A stretch of DNA of 64,000 bases from Io17-Chloro-G2 sp034420695 (GCA_034420695.1 DAOULB010000014.1:1-64000); one strand, 5' to 3'. Positions 16,603 to 25,520 are shown, counted from the stretch's first letter. The notes: generated by a model not told the origin, from the letters alone. Made by a program: numbers and translations.

Positions 16603-17705
16603 GTGGACGCCATCCCTTCAGTGAACTTACAAAGGACTTCAGTCCGGAGCGACGCAGCCGCATCGACTCCATGAAAGCTGAACTCTTGGCGCAAAGGCCG
16701 ATGAATATATTTGAGACGATAGGGAAGGTAACCAGCGGCATTGAACGCTTTCACTCTCAATTCCTAGCAGATGCGCTATGCGAGAGTTTGAACGGAGACA
16801 GGTCGTTGTTCGAAGCGTTTTGGAAACTAGTTGCCCCGTGCTATTGGAAAGTCCCGGAGAGTCCAGGGCAGGTCGAACTTTCCACGGAGGAAGAAGTGGT
16901 GGGCGGGAAGGTGGACATCTGCATACGCAGTTTGGTTGCCCCTAAGCGGGTTATAGGGATTGAAGTCAAGACCGTCGAGGACTCAACCGAGCGCGGCCAA
17001 CTTAGACGGTACTACGAAGGACTTGAGGAAAAATACCAAGGCTCCGAAGTACAAATGGCTTACCTTACTCCCTTTAGCAGGGAACGCGCTGGCGACAGGG
17101 CAGCATCCCTTCCCACCGTCTTGGAGTTCGACCAATTCAAAGACTCACACCCGGTGGCCCGGCATGTTAGTTGGCTCGACTTGGAAAGCATACCTTGGGA
17201 TGGGAATGCACTGTGGGAGCAGCATCGTGCGTACGTGCTTGAGCACATATCGTCAAAGGACAAACTCCAACCCAGAGTGGAGCGAGACAGGGACATTACA
17301 TATTTCTTTGGGGCCGCTCCTGCGGAGCGCTTTTGGGAAGAAGTTGGGGATCTTGACATCAGCCATGAAGGCAGATGGGCAACAATTGACCTAGCGAAAC
17401 AACGAAACGACTCGCTGGTAGCCAAATCGCTGGTAGGAGCATTCAAGGCGCTTCTTCACAGCGACAATGTCGTGCCACGTGAGCGTAACGATAAGTTTCC
17501 ATCCAAGCTACGCCAGCCGTTCCTTCGCTCACCGCACCGGGAAGTTCATGAGGCCCTTTTCAACCTTGCTGAGGTATTCGACTACGTTTGGGTGGAAGGC
17601 AAGAGAGATTACGGCATTAGAACTGCTCACAAGGACTTCCATTCAGGAGTTAGCCTGGTTACAAGCGATGGGCCAGGACAGCTATTGATTTGGCTGATGC
17701 GCTGA
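16599..17705 (+). CDS. HigA-type antitoxin N-terminus fused to a PD-(D/E)XK nuclease-like protein
   Basis: 368 residues. Residues 1-32 (HPFSELTKDFSPERRSRI...) match the leader of antitoxins that accompany this toxin family, which normally continues into a helix-turn-helix. Here it passes at about residue 34 into MNIFETIGK...HSQFLADAL, the typical beginning of a PD-(D/E)XK nuclease family. Candidate active-site residues are Asp106 (KVDI), Glu122 and Lys124 (IEVKT), with Gln134 and Tyr138 of the QxxxY motif. Codon use in the nuclease part (ATA, GTA, TTT) differs from the GC-ending bias around it, suggesting acquisition. The binding site AGGAGGGG lies inside the toxin remnant. Role could be defence, anti-phage restriction or none. 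Confidence 0.75.
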   Translation: MSGRHPFSELTKDFSPERRSRIDSMKAELLAQRPMNIFETIGKVTSGIERFHSQFLADALCESLNGDRSLFEAFWKLVAPCYWKVPESPGQVELSTEEEVVGGKVDICIRSLVAPKRVIGIEVKTVEDSTERGQLRRYYEGLEEKYQGSEVQMAYLTPFSRERAGDRAASLPTVLEFDQFKDSHPVARHVSWLDLESIPWDGNALWEQHRAYVLEHISSKDKLQPRVERDRDITYFFGAAPAERFWEEVGDLDISHEGRWATIDLAKQRNDSLVAKSLVGAFKALLHSDNVVPRERNDKFPSKLRQPFLRSPHREVHEALFNLAEVFDYVWVEGKRDYGIRTAHKDFHSGVSLVTSDGPGQLLIWLMR

Positions 17706-17860
17706 GGTGCAGGGTCTGCTGAGCCCCAGCGTTGGCTCCTTGGACGATACTTTCGGCCGGTTGCGGCGAAACCGGGGCTTGTGGGAGAATCCGAACTTGA
17801 ACAGGGTTAACAGCCTCGGCCAAATGCCGACAGAATGCTATAAGAGGGCGGAACGACACC

Positions 17861-18634
17861 ATGACCTCCATCAAGGCAATCTCTTGGAACGTCAACGGCC
17901 TGCGGGCTGTCCAGCGCAAGGGCTTCATGGAGTGGTTCCAAGCCGAAAGCCCCGACATCCTGTGCCTCCAGGAAACCAAGCTCTCCGAGGAGCAGATTCC
18001 CGACCAGTTGAGGCAGGTCGAGGGCTACCACAACTTCTTCTCTTCGGCGGAGCGCAAGGGCTACAGCGGAGTTGCCATCTACACCAAGCAGCCCCCGGAA
18101 AGAGTGTCCAAGGGGTTCGGCATCGAACGGTTCGACAACGAAGGCCGGACCCTGGTCGCCGATTATGGCCCCTTCGTCCTCTTCGGCATCTACTTCCCCA
18201 ACGGCAGGCAGTCGGCCGAGCGTCTCCAATACAAGATGGAATTCTATGACGCCTTTCTGGAATTCGCCGAAGCCACCCGCTCCCAGGGCAAGAGCATAGT
18301 GATGTGCGGCGACCTCAACACCGCCCACAAGGAGATCGACTTGGCCCGGCCCAAGGCCAACGAGAAGACTTCCGGTTTCCTGCCCGAGGAACGGGCTTGG
18401 ATGGACAAGCTGGTGGAACACGGCTACGTCGACACTCTCCGGGTGTTCAACGACCAGCCGGGACAATACTCCTACTGGGACCAGATGAGCCGCGCCCGTG
18501 AGAGAAACGTCGGTTGGCGCATCGACTATTTCTTCGTCGACCAAGGCTTCGCCGGCAACCTCAGCAACGCCTTCATCCTGCCCGAAGTCATGGGCTCCGA
18601 CCACTGCCCCGTGGGCATAGAGTTCCAAGTCTAG
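17861..18634 (+). CDS. xth: Exodeoxyribonuclease III (AP endonuclease)
   Basis: 257 residues of the ExoIII/APE family. Visible motifs: SWNVNGLRA (Asn), LCLQETK (catalytic Glu), GIYFPNG (Tyr), MCGDLNTAH (Asp/Asn), GWRIDYFFV and the terminal SDHCPV (Asp-His). It cleaves at abasic sites and trims 3' ends in base excision repair. The ATG follows a GGCGGAACGAC stretch. Length is normal and no residue is missing. Confidence 0.95.
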   Translation: MTSIKAISWNVNGLRAVQRKGFMEWFQAESPDILCLQETKLSEEQIPDQLRQVEGYHNFFSSAERKGYSGVAIYTKQPPERVSKGFGIERFDNEGRTLVADYGPFVLFGIYFPNGRQSAERLQYKMEFYDAFLEFAEATRSQGKSIVMCGDLNTAHKEIDLARPKANEKTSGFLPEERAWMDKLVEHGYVDTLRVFNDQPGQYSYWDQMSRARERNVGWRIDYFFVDQGFAGNLSNAFILPEVMGSDHCPVGIEFQV

Positions 18635-18649
18635 AGTAACCCCGTTCGT

Positions 18650-19420
18650 TTACAAGCCCCGGGCGGCCTGTGTGACAAAGAAGTTCCACAAGCCTTCCAT
18701 GCGGGGCGGCCCGCCCGCTAGGGGTTCTTTGAAGTGCTCCAACTCCCACAGGGGTGGCCGTTCGGTGCGTTCTGCGATAAGGTTCTCAGGGATTCGCGGG
18801 TAGTCCCGCCCCATGGCGCAGTAGGCGTAATAGTTCATCTTGGCCTGTTCTTCCAACTGCAGCATCCCCAGCACCGTCTCCGATAGGCTGGCGCCGGCGG
18901 TAACGGCTCCGTGGCCATACAGCAACACCACTGGCCCACTGCCCAAGTGCTGCGCCACGTCTTCCCCTTCCTCATGGCTCTGGATGATCTTCACGTGGGG
19001 ATACACCGGCAGCGGCTCCCGCACAAGGTCCAGGCCTTCGGCGCACATCGGGCCCAACGGCAGTTCTAGGACGCTCATCAATACCGTGAACCTTGGATGG
19101 ACGTGCACCACCGAATGCACGTCCGGCCGCGCCTGGTAGATACAGGAATGAATCTTCACTTCCAGGCACTGCATTGCTCCCTCAAGGCCCTCTACCAGGA
19201 AACCGCCAGTGTCGCAGACAACCATGTTCTCTGGACGCATCTCGGACAGGGCGTCAATCTCGTACTGGCGGCCCTTTACCACGAACTGGTCCGGGTTGCC
19301 GGGTAAACGTAGGCTGGCGTGCCCCAGTCCGGCGGTAACCCCGGTGGCCAAGCCCACGTCCGCCAGGATGCGGTTGGCAATGGCCACTTCCCGCTTGACG
19401 TCCGCAATTTCGGTAGCCAT
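18650..19420 (-). CDS. Class II aldolase/adducin-family protein
   Basis: 256 residues. Zinc ligands of the family are visible in HVHPR and a later GHGAV, and SVVHVHPRFTVLM is diagnostic. Members are fuculose- or ribulose-phosphate aldolases, or decarboxylases. AAGGAGTAGGGG precedes the start. Convergent with exonuclease III, 15 bases apart. Specific substrate unknown. Confidence 0.88.
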   Translation of the reverse strand: MATEIADVKREVAIANRILADVGLATGVTAGLGHASLRLPGNPDQFVVKGRQYEIDALSEMRPENMVVCDTGGFLVEGLEGAMQCLEVKIHSCIYQARPDVHSVVHVHPRFTVLMSVLELPLGPMCAEGLDLVREPLPVYPHVKIIQSHEEGEDVAQHLGSGPVVLLYGHGAVTAGASLSETVLGMLQLEEQAKMNYYAYCAMGRDYPRIPENLIAERTERPPLWELEHFKEPLAGGPPRMEGLWNFFVTQAARGL

Positions 19421-19450
19421 ACCCCTACTCCTTACTTGAATGTCTATCGC

Positions 19451-21280
19451 CTAATTGGCCCGTTCCAAATCAACCGGCAGGATGTACACGCCCTTGGCCC
19501 GGGGCAGAAGCGAGCTCTCGTATTCCAAATGTGTTTCCGCTGCCACCAGGAATTTCCCATCCCCAAGCTTCTGCACCGCAAAGGGCACCGGGTTCCAACC
19601 CACCATCTGCAGCAATCGCTTCCTCGACCGCACTTCGGAATCCAGCCCGTCAAATGACACCTGCACCAAGTTGGCGGTCATGGCGAAATTGTCGGCCACT
19701 TCTTTCCCGGTCAGCAGCAGGCTGTGTAGGCCCTTGGAATCCAGCGCGTCAGGCTCCAGTAATACCCAGCTTAGAGCGTGGTCCCAGTCAACTATTCGCT
19801 TGAAGGACTCCGGCCGTGTGTGAAAGTTCTCCGCCGCAAGGTCGGTTATCCACAGGCCGCCTCCCTCGTCGGCGAACCCGTAAAGAATGTTGACCAGGAA
19901 CTTCCCATCCTCCGTAACCACAGCGGAAGAGCCGTACAGCCCCGATTCGGGAGCCCGGGGAAAATCTTCGATGGGAAACTTGACCGGCTGGTACTCATCC
20001 TCGGTGTCCAAGTCGGCCAAGTACACCGACTGCCATCGCGGGTCAGCCGGGATGCCCGCTCCCGCCGCCGGCCAACCTTCCGCGCTCATCAGCCACCTTG
20101 AACTCTGGCCAGGCAATGGGAGGGCCATGAGCATGATGCCCGGCGCATTGTATATGATTCGGGAAGGACCGTCCCCCTCAAGCCGCACCACCTTGTACCG
20201 CTCACTCTTGTCCTCTTGAAGCGACTTCCTGGCTTGCAAGTAGTAGTTCCCCGAGCTGCCTGGACCTGACAGAGGTCGCGGCCCTCCGGCCGTGTCGCAC
20301 TCCTCCAGCCAGTCCGCTCCCAAGTCCCGGAGTAACCCGGCCACCCATTGTCCCTCGTAACCGGAGTAGCTAACACCAGAACCCGCCGCCTCTCGCAACA
20401 GGGACGGCACCACCTCCCCCATGGGAGCATCCCGTGAAGAAAGCCGGTCCCGTTCACTTCGTGCATCCAGCCGGTAGCCCACTTCCTCCAAGAGCCCCAC
20501 GTATTCCGGGTTGGTGACCGCCTCCGAGTAGACTCCGCACTGCTGCGCCGCTACGTCGGCAGGCGGGTAACGCTGCCGGTCGAATGAGAGGCCAAGAATG
20601 CTTTTCTCGTACTGTTGGGCAAGTTCAGAGGTAGCTGCCGTCAGGGCCTTGGGGTTCACGTGAAAGTGGGTGGGCGAGGACACATCTGGCGCGGTGCTCT
20701 GCCACGGTTCCAACTCATCGAAAGGAATGACCAAGAAGGTGCCGTCCGGGAACACCTCGGCCACCGTTCCCCTGGCTGTCTGACCTTGCATATACTCAAA
20801 CTCGATGTCGTGGAAGAGTCCGTCAATCCCTTTCCCGAATTCCAGGAACCCATCCAGTTCCGCCGACAAGGCCACACCCTGGGCCCTCAGCCTGTACACC
20901 TTGTGCACCGGGTGCTCCCCCAAGTGGCCCGAAACCAGGGCTAATGGATCGATGTACCGGTCTTTTTCTCCCGAAACCGCCCTTATCTTCACCCGGCCCT
21001 CCCGGACAACCACCTCCTCCGGCAACCCGAAGTCCCTCGACTCCTCCCCACCCTCGGTCTCTGCAAAAAAGAAGGGCTTGGCCATCTTTTCCCAAGGCAG
21101 GTGCGCGCCATAGTCCGCCCTTGGGGCCAGAAATTCAGCTTTCACGGCTCCTTCATAGTCCTCACCGACCATCTCGCCGCCACAGGCCGCCAAACAAAGC
21201 ATCGTGGCCGACATGAGGACAACCCAAATTGCTGCTGCCCTGGACCTCCTCCATGACGTGCACAATTGCTGCAACTTCAT
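19451..21280 (-). CDS. Large lipoprotein of unknown function
   Basis: 609 residues. A signal peptide ends in LAAC (lipidated Cys33). The first third is beta-rich. The last third (SVYLADLDTEDEYQPVKF, GGLWITDLAAENFH, GKFLVAAETHLEYES) resembles propeller-type blades reading out values, as in WD40-like or TolB-like lipoproteins. I recognise no catalytic motif. It ends 30 bases before the aldolase start on the same strand and may share its transcript. Confidence 0.7.
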   Translation of the reverse strand: MKLQQLCTSWRRSRAAAIWVVLMSATMLCLAACGGEMVGEDYEGAVKAEFLAPRADYGAHLPWEKMAKPFFFAETEGGEESRDFGLPEEVVVREGRVKIRAVSGEKDRYIDPLALVSGHLGEHPVHKVYRLRAQGVALSAELDGFLEFGKGIDGLFHDIEFEYMQGQTARGTVAEVFPDGTFLVIPFDELEPWQSTAPDVSSPTHFHVNPKALTAATSELAQQYEKSILGLSFDRQRYPPADVAAQQCGVYSEAVTNPEYVGLLEEVGYRLDARSERDRLSSRDAPMGEVVPSLLREAAGSGVSYSGYEGQWVAGLLRDLGADWLEECDTAGGPRPLSGPGSSGNYYLQARKSLQEDKSERYKVVRLEGDGPSRIIYNAPGIMLMALPLPGQSSRWLMSAEGWPAAGAGIPADPRWQSVYLADLDTEDEYQPVKFPIEDFPRAPESGLYGSSAVVTEDGKFLVNILYGFADEGGGLWITDLAAENFHTRPESFKRIVDWDHALSWVLLEPDALDSKGLHSLLLTGKEVADNFAMTANLVQVSFDGLDSEVRSRKRLLQMVGWNPVPFAVQKLGDGKFLVAAETHLEYESSLLPRAKGVYILPVDLERAN

Positions 21281-21427
21281 CCTTTAGCTGTACATGCCGG
21301 GCTCACCATCGGCTTCGCTTGGCCCGGGTGCCTGACTTGGGTGGATAATAAGTGGGGGCTATTCTGGGAGCAACAAGAAAACTGTAAAGCTAGTCGGAGC
21401 GAGGGTTCGAAACGCCTGGCCGGGCAG

Positions 21428-23029
21428 CTACTCGGGGATGTAAATCAATGTATCCGGGTTGAAGGCGTACCAGCCGAACCAGTAGGCAACCCGCCCGGGC
21501 AACCGCTCCAACCGCACGGCAGGGTCAGCTTCATTGATTATGGCATCTTCCGCCAGACGCCAGCGGGAACCTTCGACGTCAATGAGCACGGTAGACTCCC
21601 CGGTGTTTCCTGGCTCCATTGAGGCGAACTTCACGTCTTGCCGCAGGTACGCCCGGCTGCCCGTGGTTCCTTCACGGGTCACGATTACCAACTCTTTTTC
21701 CCCTAGGGAGTCGTGGAGCAGCGGCGTTTGCTGCAGGACGTGCAGCGCATAGGCCTTGGACTGTTTTCCGGCTTCCAAGCCAAGCACCTGCATCTTCGGC
21801 GGAAAAACGTTGCTGCGCTGCCACACCGGGAACATGGTGTCAGGCTGGGCGCGGTAGTCGTAATAGGCCGAAAACGTGTCATATTCCGGCGGATACGACG
21901 ACGCCGGGTATACCCCGGTGTGAAAGTCCAGGACGGTGGTGTCCGGGTGTTCCAACAGCCACTGCTCCCAAGTGGTGAGGGTCATGGGCAGCACCTCCAG
22001 TTGCATGCCGCTATCGGCCAGCCGCCCAATCACCGGGTCGCCCTTGAACTGCCGCCACAGGCTGTCCGTGCCCCGGTCGTACATCAGCTTGTTGCTGCGG
22101 TAAAGGAGGCCTGACGTTCCGAATTTCAGGATCTGGTCACCCATCTGCGTGGAATACACGATTCCAGACCCGCAAAGAGTTCAATAGGCCAAGGCGAAAG
22201 GAACCCCGCCCACCACGTCGTTCGCCATTTCATGGGGATTCAGTATTCGGAGCGGATAGGCCCTGTGTTCCCCGTTGAATGAGACGCCGAAGACCCTGTC
22301 CCTTGGATTCAGATAATCAGCCTCGGATGCAGGGATTACCGGCGGGTCCTCCAAGTCGGGAATCCCGTCTTTGGGCACACCACCCCACACAACCTCCTCC
22401 AACCGGATGTGGGAGGGAATCCCGCGGTAGAGCAGTTCCCCCATTTCTTCGTCGGTCAAGCCGAACAGCCGCCCTTTCCAACTGTCATACCCATCGACAG
22501 CTTTGATCTGCGGATTCTCGCCCAGCCATATGACCCACCAGTCCCAGTTCCGGTGCTGCAGCAGCGCCTCGGTTGACTCCTGGACGTGAGCCAGCTTTAC
22601 CAATGATGCGGCCAACGCCTCGGTTTGCCTCCGGGAATAACGGAACCGCATCAGGTCAACCAGCACCGGGATGAAACCCGGGTTTCCGCTTTCGCCCATT
22701 TCCTCCACGGCTTGGAAGAAACCTGACCCGAAGCCCAAGGCGCTTTCCATCAGCCTTTGTTGGGACGCGGCGGGGTTCGGGCTAGGCTGGGCAGAAGAAG
22801 CTGGCTCGGTCTCAGGGGGACTTTCGGTTGCCGTAGCGGTAGTCTCTGGGCTTCGGCCATTTGGCGCCTGTTCGGTTGGTCCGGATGGCGCAGTTTCCGA
22901 AGGTTGTGCTGCGCAGCCCGTAAGCAACAGGGAAGCCGCCAAAGCTGCCGCCGTTACTATCGTCCCTATGTACCTTTTGATGCCCACTGTTTGACACGTC
23001 CCGGAGCCGATAATACACTCCCGTTCCAA
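21428..23029 (-). CDS. DUF3179 lipoprotein with an in-frame UGA at a CxxC cysteine (candidate selenoprotein)
   Basis: A single frame of 533 codons apart from one UGA at 22183-22181. Upstream of it are a signal peptide and lipobox LTGC (Cys39), a Thr/Ser/Pro linker, a helical domain and the DUF3179 start ending VGGVPFALAY. Downstream the frame resumes TLCGSGIVYST and runs through the rest of the domain to FNPDTLIYIPE. The UGA occupies codon 283, where the paralogue at 11.4 kb has Cys209 of CPLC; Cys286 keeps the second position, giving UxxC. A hairpin with bacterial SECIS geometry follows. A nonsense mutation or sequencing error is the alternative. The start may be TTG at 23029 or GTG at 22987. 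Confidence 0.7.
22146..22174 (-). promoter_or_regulatory. SECIS-like hairpin downstream of the in-frame UGA
   Basis: In mRNA sense, lower stem TGCG (22174-22171) pairs with CGCA (22149-22146). A 4-base bulge GGTC follows, then upper stem TGGAAT (22166-22161) pairs with ATTCCA (22155-22150) around loop CGTGT. The loop guanosine at its second position lies about 22 bases after the UGA, within the 16-37 range usually given for bacterial SECIS elements. Folded by eye; no energy calculated. Confidence 0.5.
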
Positions 23030-23054
23030 CCTAGGGAGCCTCTGCCGGGGTGGT

Positions 23055-23060
23055 TATAAT
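23055..23060 (+). promoter_or_regulatory. Candidate -10 element for the SDR gene
   Basis: TATAAT 63 bases before the SDR start in the divergent region; no convincing -35. Confidence 0.3.
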
Positions 23061-23123
23061 AACTACGCCTCGCTCCGCCCCCTCGGTTTTACACGCTGCT
23101 AATCCACCCTGGCGGGATGTGAA

Positions 23124-23888
23124 ATGGACAGGCTTCAAGACAAGGTGATCATAGTCACCGGCGGCGCCCACGGCATCGGAAGAGTGTACTGCCAGGGGTT
23201 GGCCGCCGAGGGGGCCAAGGTGGTTGTCGCCGACTTGGATGGACCGGGCGCCGAGGCTGTCGCTCTGTCCTTGGGCGAGTCGGGTAGCGACGCCTTGGCA
23301 GTGGCCGCCGACGTTTCCCGGGAGGACGACGTCGAAACCATGGCCAAAGCGGCCGTTGAGCAGTTCGGCCGCATCGACGGGCTACTCAACAACGCCGCCG
23401 TGTTTCAGGTCCCGGCCATGTCCCGGGTGCCCTTCGAGCAGATACCCCTGGAAGAATGGGACCGTCTCATGGCGGTGAACCTGAGGGGCGTCTTCCTGGG
23501 TTGCCGTGCGGTCATTCCCCAGATGAAAAACCAAGGATCAGGGAAAATAGTCAACATAAGCTCTGGCACCGTCTTTCACGGCTCGGCCAACGCCGCTCAC
23601 TACGTGACTTCCAAGGCCGGGGTCATCGGCTTCACCCGGACCCTCGCCAGGGAACTCGGGGACTCCGGCATCAACGTCAACGCCATTGCTCCCGGCCTCA
23701 CCCTCAGCTTGGAGGAAATGACCGAGCAGCGCCTTCAAATGAGCAACCAGCGCGCTCAAGCCAGGGCCATCAAGCGCTCCCAAGTGCCGGAAGACTTGGT
23801 GGGCACGGCCGTGTTCCTCTGCTCGGCGGAAAGCGACTTTATGACCGGCCAGACCCTGGTGGTGGACGGCGGCGCCCAAATGCACTAG
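23124..23888 (+). CDS. SDR-family oxidoreductase
   Basis: 254 residues. TGGAHGIG nucleotide-binding turn, NNAA, catalytic Ser in NISSGT, and Tyr-x3-Lys in YVTSK are all intact; the C-terminal VDGGAQMH is usual. Start has GGGATGTGA upstream. It follows the divergent DUF3179 gene and is paralogous to the SDR at 9.4 kb. Likely acts on a cyclic or short-chain alcohol/ketone; specificity unknown. Confidence 0.9.
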   Translation: MDRLQDKVIIVTGGAHGIGRVYCQGLAAEGAKVVVADLDGPGAEAVALSLGESGSDALAVAADVSREDDVETMAKAAVEQFGRIDGLLNNAAVFQVPAMSRVPFEQIPLEEWDRLMAVNLRGVFLGCRAVIPQMKNQGSGKIVNISSGTVFHGSANAAHYVTSKAGVIGFTRTLARELGDSGINVNAIAPGLTLSLEEMTEQRLQMSNQRAQARAIKRSQVPEDLVGTAVFLCSAESDFMTGQTLVVDGGAQMH

Positions 23889-23986
23889 GGCAAATGCGGT
23901 GGAGAGAAACGCTGCCTAGCCGCAACCCGGACCCAACGCCCGCGGCAGCAGGTGCCGGAATTTTTTCTGGAGAATTTTTCCTGGAG

Positions 23987-24190
23987 ATGGTGGTCATCAT
24001 GGCGGGTGACAAAGCAACCCTGGAAGTCCAGATCAACCCAGACCAAGTATCCTTCCTGAAGCAGGTGCGGGACCGCTACGGGATTGCCGACGAGAACAAG
24101 GCCTTGCGAATAATCCTGGACTATATCCAAGTCAACCGGGACATCCACGAAGCCGTCTTCGTTCAACCCCGTTGCCTCCGCTGCGACTAG
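23987..24190 (+). CDS. Small hypothetical protein with C-terminal CxxC
   Basis: 67 residues from ATG 23987 (63 if the ATG at 23999 is used); both have GGAG-type sites upstream. The pattern ATLEVQINPDQVSFLKQVRDRYGI...NKALRIILDY is strand then two helices, like ribbon-helix-helix DNA-binding proteins, and the protein ends RCLRCD with a Cys-x2-Cys. May be a small regulator. Its upstream neighbour is the SDR on the same strand. Confidence 0.6.
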   Translation: MVVIMAGDKATLEVQINPDQVSFLKQVRDRYGIADENKALRIILDYIQVNRDIHEAVFVQPRCLRCD

Positions 24191-24271
24191 CCCTCCACTA
24201 CCTGCTTGACAGCCTCCAGGGCCACAGGACAACGACGGAGGCCCAAGGGGCCAAAAGGAACGGCCCTCTGC

Positions 24272-24490
24272 CTACACTTCAGTATCGTAGACAATCTTGC
24301 CGTCCCTCCAAGTAACGACGTATCCCGTGGTTTCAATGGCCCGTCTGCGCGCCTTGATGGCAGCCCTCTTCAAAGCTGCCAAGCCAGCCAAAGCGTCGGC
24401 AGACCACTGTGTCTCCTCTGCGTGCTCGCCTTCCTGCTGCGGCTCCGTCAAGTCCTGTTGCTCCACGTTTTGTTGGTTCATCAGTTCCAT
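24272..24490 (-). CDS. Small partner protein of the zeta-like kinase
   Basis: 72 residues from ATG at 24490, or 70 from the ATG at 24484 that forms an ATGA overlap with the kinase stop. Gln/Glu-rich N-terminus, a helical ALAGLAALKRAAIKARRRAI segment and a short C-terminal hairpin (GYVVTWRDGKIVYDTEV). Translational coupling to the zeta-like gene suggests a functional pair, perhaps an antitoxin, although zeta antitoxins usually lie upstream of the toxin. Confidence 0.6.
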   Translation of the reverse strand: MELMNQQNVEQQDLTEPQQEGEHAEETQWSADALAGLAALKRAAIKARRRAIETTGYVVTWRDGKIVYDTEV

Positions 24491-25002
24491 CCCTCTTCGA
24501 TAACTCTTGGGGGAATGCCCAAACCATCGTACAGGATCCACTCGTTTACCAGAGGCTTATAGACCTGCTGGAAGTTGAGCCATCCGGCGTCGAATCTGCG
24601 TCGAATGACTTCCTCCGGCACATGGTGGCCTCCCTCAACGACACGCTGCCGCACCCGGTTGACAGCCACATCTGAGCTCGGAAGGCGTAGGTAGTATAAC
24701 TGAACCCGGTAGCCCTTCGCCTGCCAGAGCGGAATCTTCCGGGCAAAGCCGCGCCCGCTCAGAGTAGTCTCGAAAGCAAAACTCTCGTCCCTTTCTACGT
24801 AGCCTTCGATCATGTCCAGCATGAGTCGGCCGGCTTGTACCGCACTCCGTTCCGGCTGGAACGGGTTAAGCCCCGATGCAATCATGTCCGCATTGACGAA
24901 GGTTGGGCAGTCGGCCTCGTTAAGCAGGAACTCGGTCGCAAAGGTGGTCTTTCCCGCTCCGTTGGGCCCGGCGATTATCAGTATTTTCTTGGAAGGAGTC
25001 AT
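24481..25002 (-). CDS. Zeta-toxin-like P-loop kinase
   Basis: 173 residues. Walker A GPNGAGKTT near the N-terminus, then FVNADMIASGLNP (the Asp region that in zeta toxins contacts UDP-N-acetylglucosamine), FAFETTLSGRGFA and a C-terminal arginine-rich region (RVRQRVVEGGHHVPEEVIRRRF). Chromosomal zeta-type proteins phosphorylate UDP-GlcNAc or act on other small molecules. The start is chosen from the Walker A spacing; no strong ribosome binding site is seen. Overlaps the small downstream partner. Confidence 0.82.
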   Translation of the reverse strand: MTPSKKILIIAGPNGAGKTTFATEFLLNEADCPTFVNADMIASGLNPFQPERSAVQAGRLMLDMIEGYVERDESFAFETTLSGRGFARKIPLWQAKGYRVQLYYLRLPSSDVAVNRVRQRVVEGGHHVPEEVIRRRFDAGWLNFQQVYKPLVNEWILYDGLGIPPRVIEEGWN

Positions 25003-25030
25003 GCGCCAAAAGACGGAGTGCCAGCCGCGG

Positions 25031-25462
25031 TTAGCCCTCCGCCATCTGCTTGACGGCCTCCAAGGCCAGCCTGTAACCGTACACCCCGAAACCGTAGACG
25101 CAGCCCTTGGACACGGGCAGCACCTTCGAAACCGTCCCCCTGGCCGTGGGATTGGAGGCATGCACCTCGATTACCGGGAACTTGACCTGCCCGATGGCCC
25201 CCAACAGGGGCCCGGTGCCCGTGGTATAGCCCGCCGGGTTGATCAGGGCCGCGTCGAAGTCCCGCTCGTGGGCATCGTAGAGGGCATTCACTACCTCGCC
25301 CTCGATGTTCGAGTGGAACAACTCCAAGTCAATGCCCAGTCCCTCGGCGTAGGCCTTTACCTGCTCGTTGATTTGCTCCAGGGTATTGGGGCCGAATATC
25401 TCCACTTGAGCTTTGCCCCGCATGTTCATCCCGGCCCCTTGGATTACCAGCACCTTCGTCAT
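25031..25462 (-). CDS. Type II 3-dehydroquinase-like protein lacking catalytic residues
   Basis: 143 residues, the AroQ flavodoxin-like fold and length. However, the usual NGPNLNLLGxREPxxYG opening reads IQGAGMNMRGKAQVEIFG: the catalytic Arg is replaced (Ala18 by position) and the catalytic Tyr is Phe23. The THTS loop is TTGT, losing its His. NPAGY, EVHASN and one Arg are retained. It is therefore unlikely to dehydrate 3-dehydroquinate; a related lyase or binding role is possible. No other shikimate genes are adjacent. Confidence 0.8.
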   Translation of the reverse strand: MTKVLVIQGAGMNMRGKAQVEIFGPNTLEQINEQVKAYAEGLGIDLELFHSNIEGEVVNALYDAHERDFDAALINPAGYTTGTGPLLGAIGQVKFPVIEVHASNPTARGTVSKVLPVSKGCVYGFGVYGYRLALEAVKQMAEG

Positions 25463-25520
25463 CTCGGCCCTCCAGCTAACTTTCTCTCCCTCCGTCCGGG
25501 TCCCCTTTCGTGAACTCTCT

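Noticed and set aside
21380..21440. tRNA-like GGTTCGAA segment
   Set aside because: No acceptor or anticodon stems can be formed around it.
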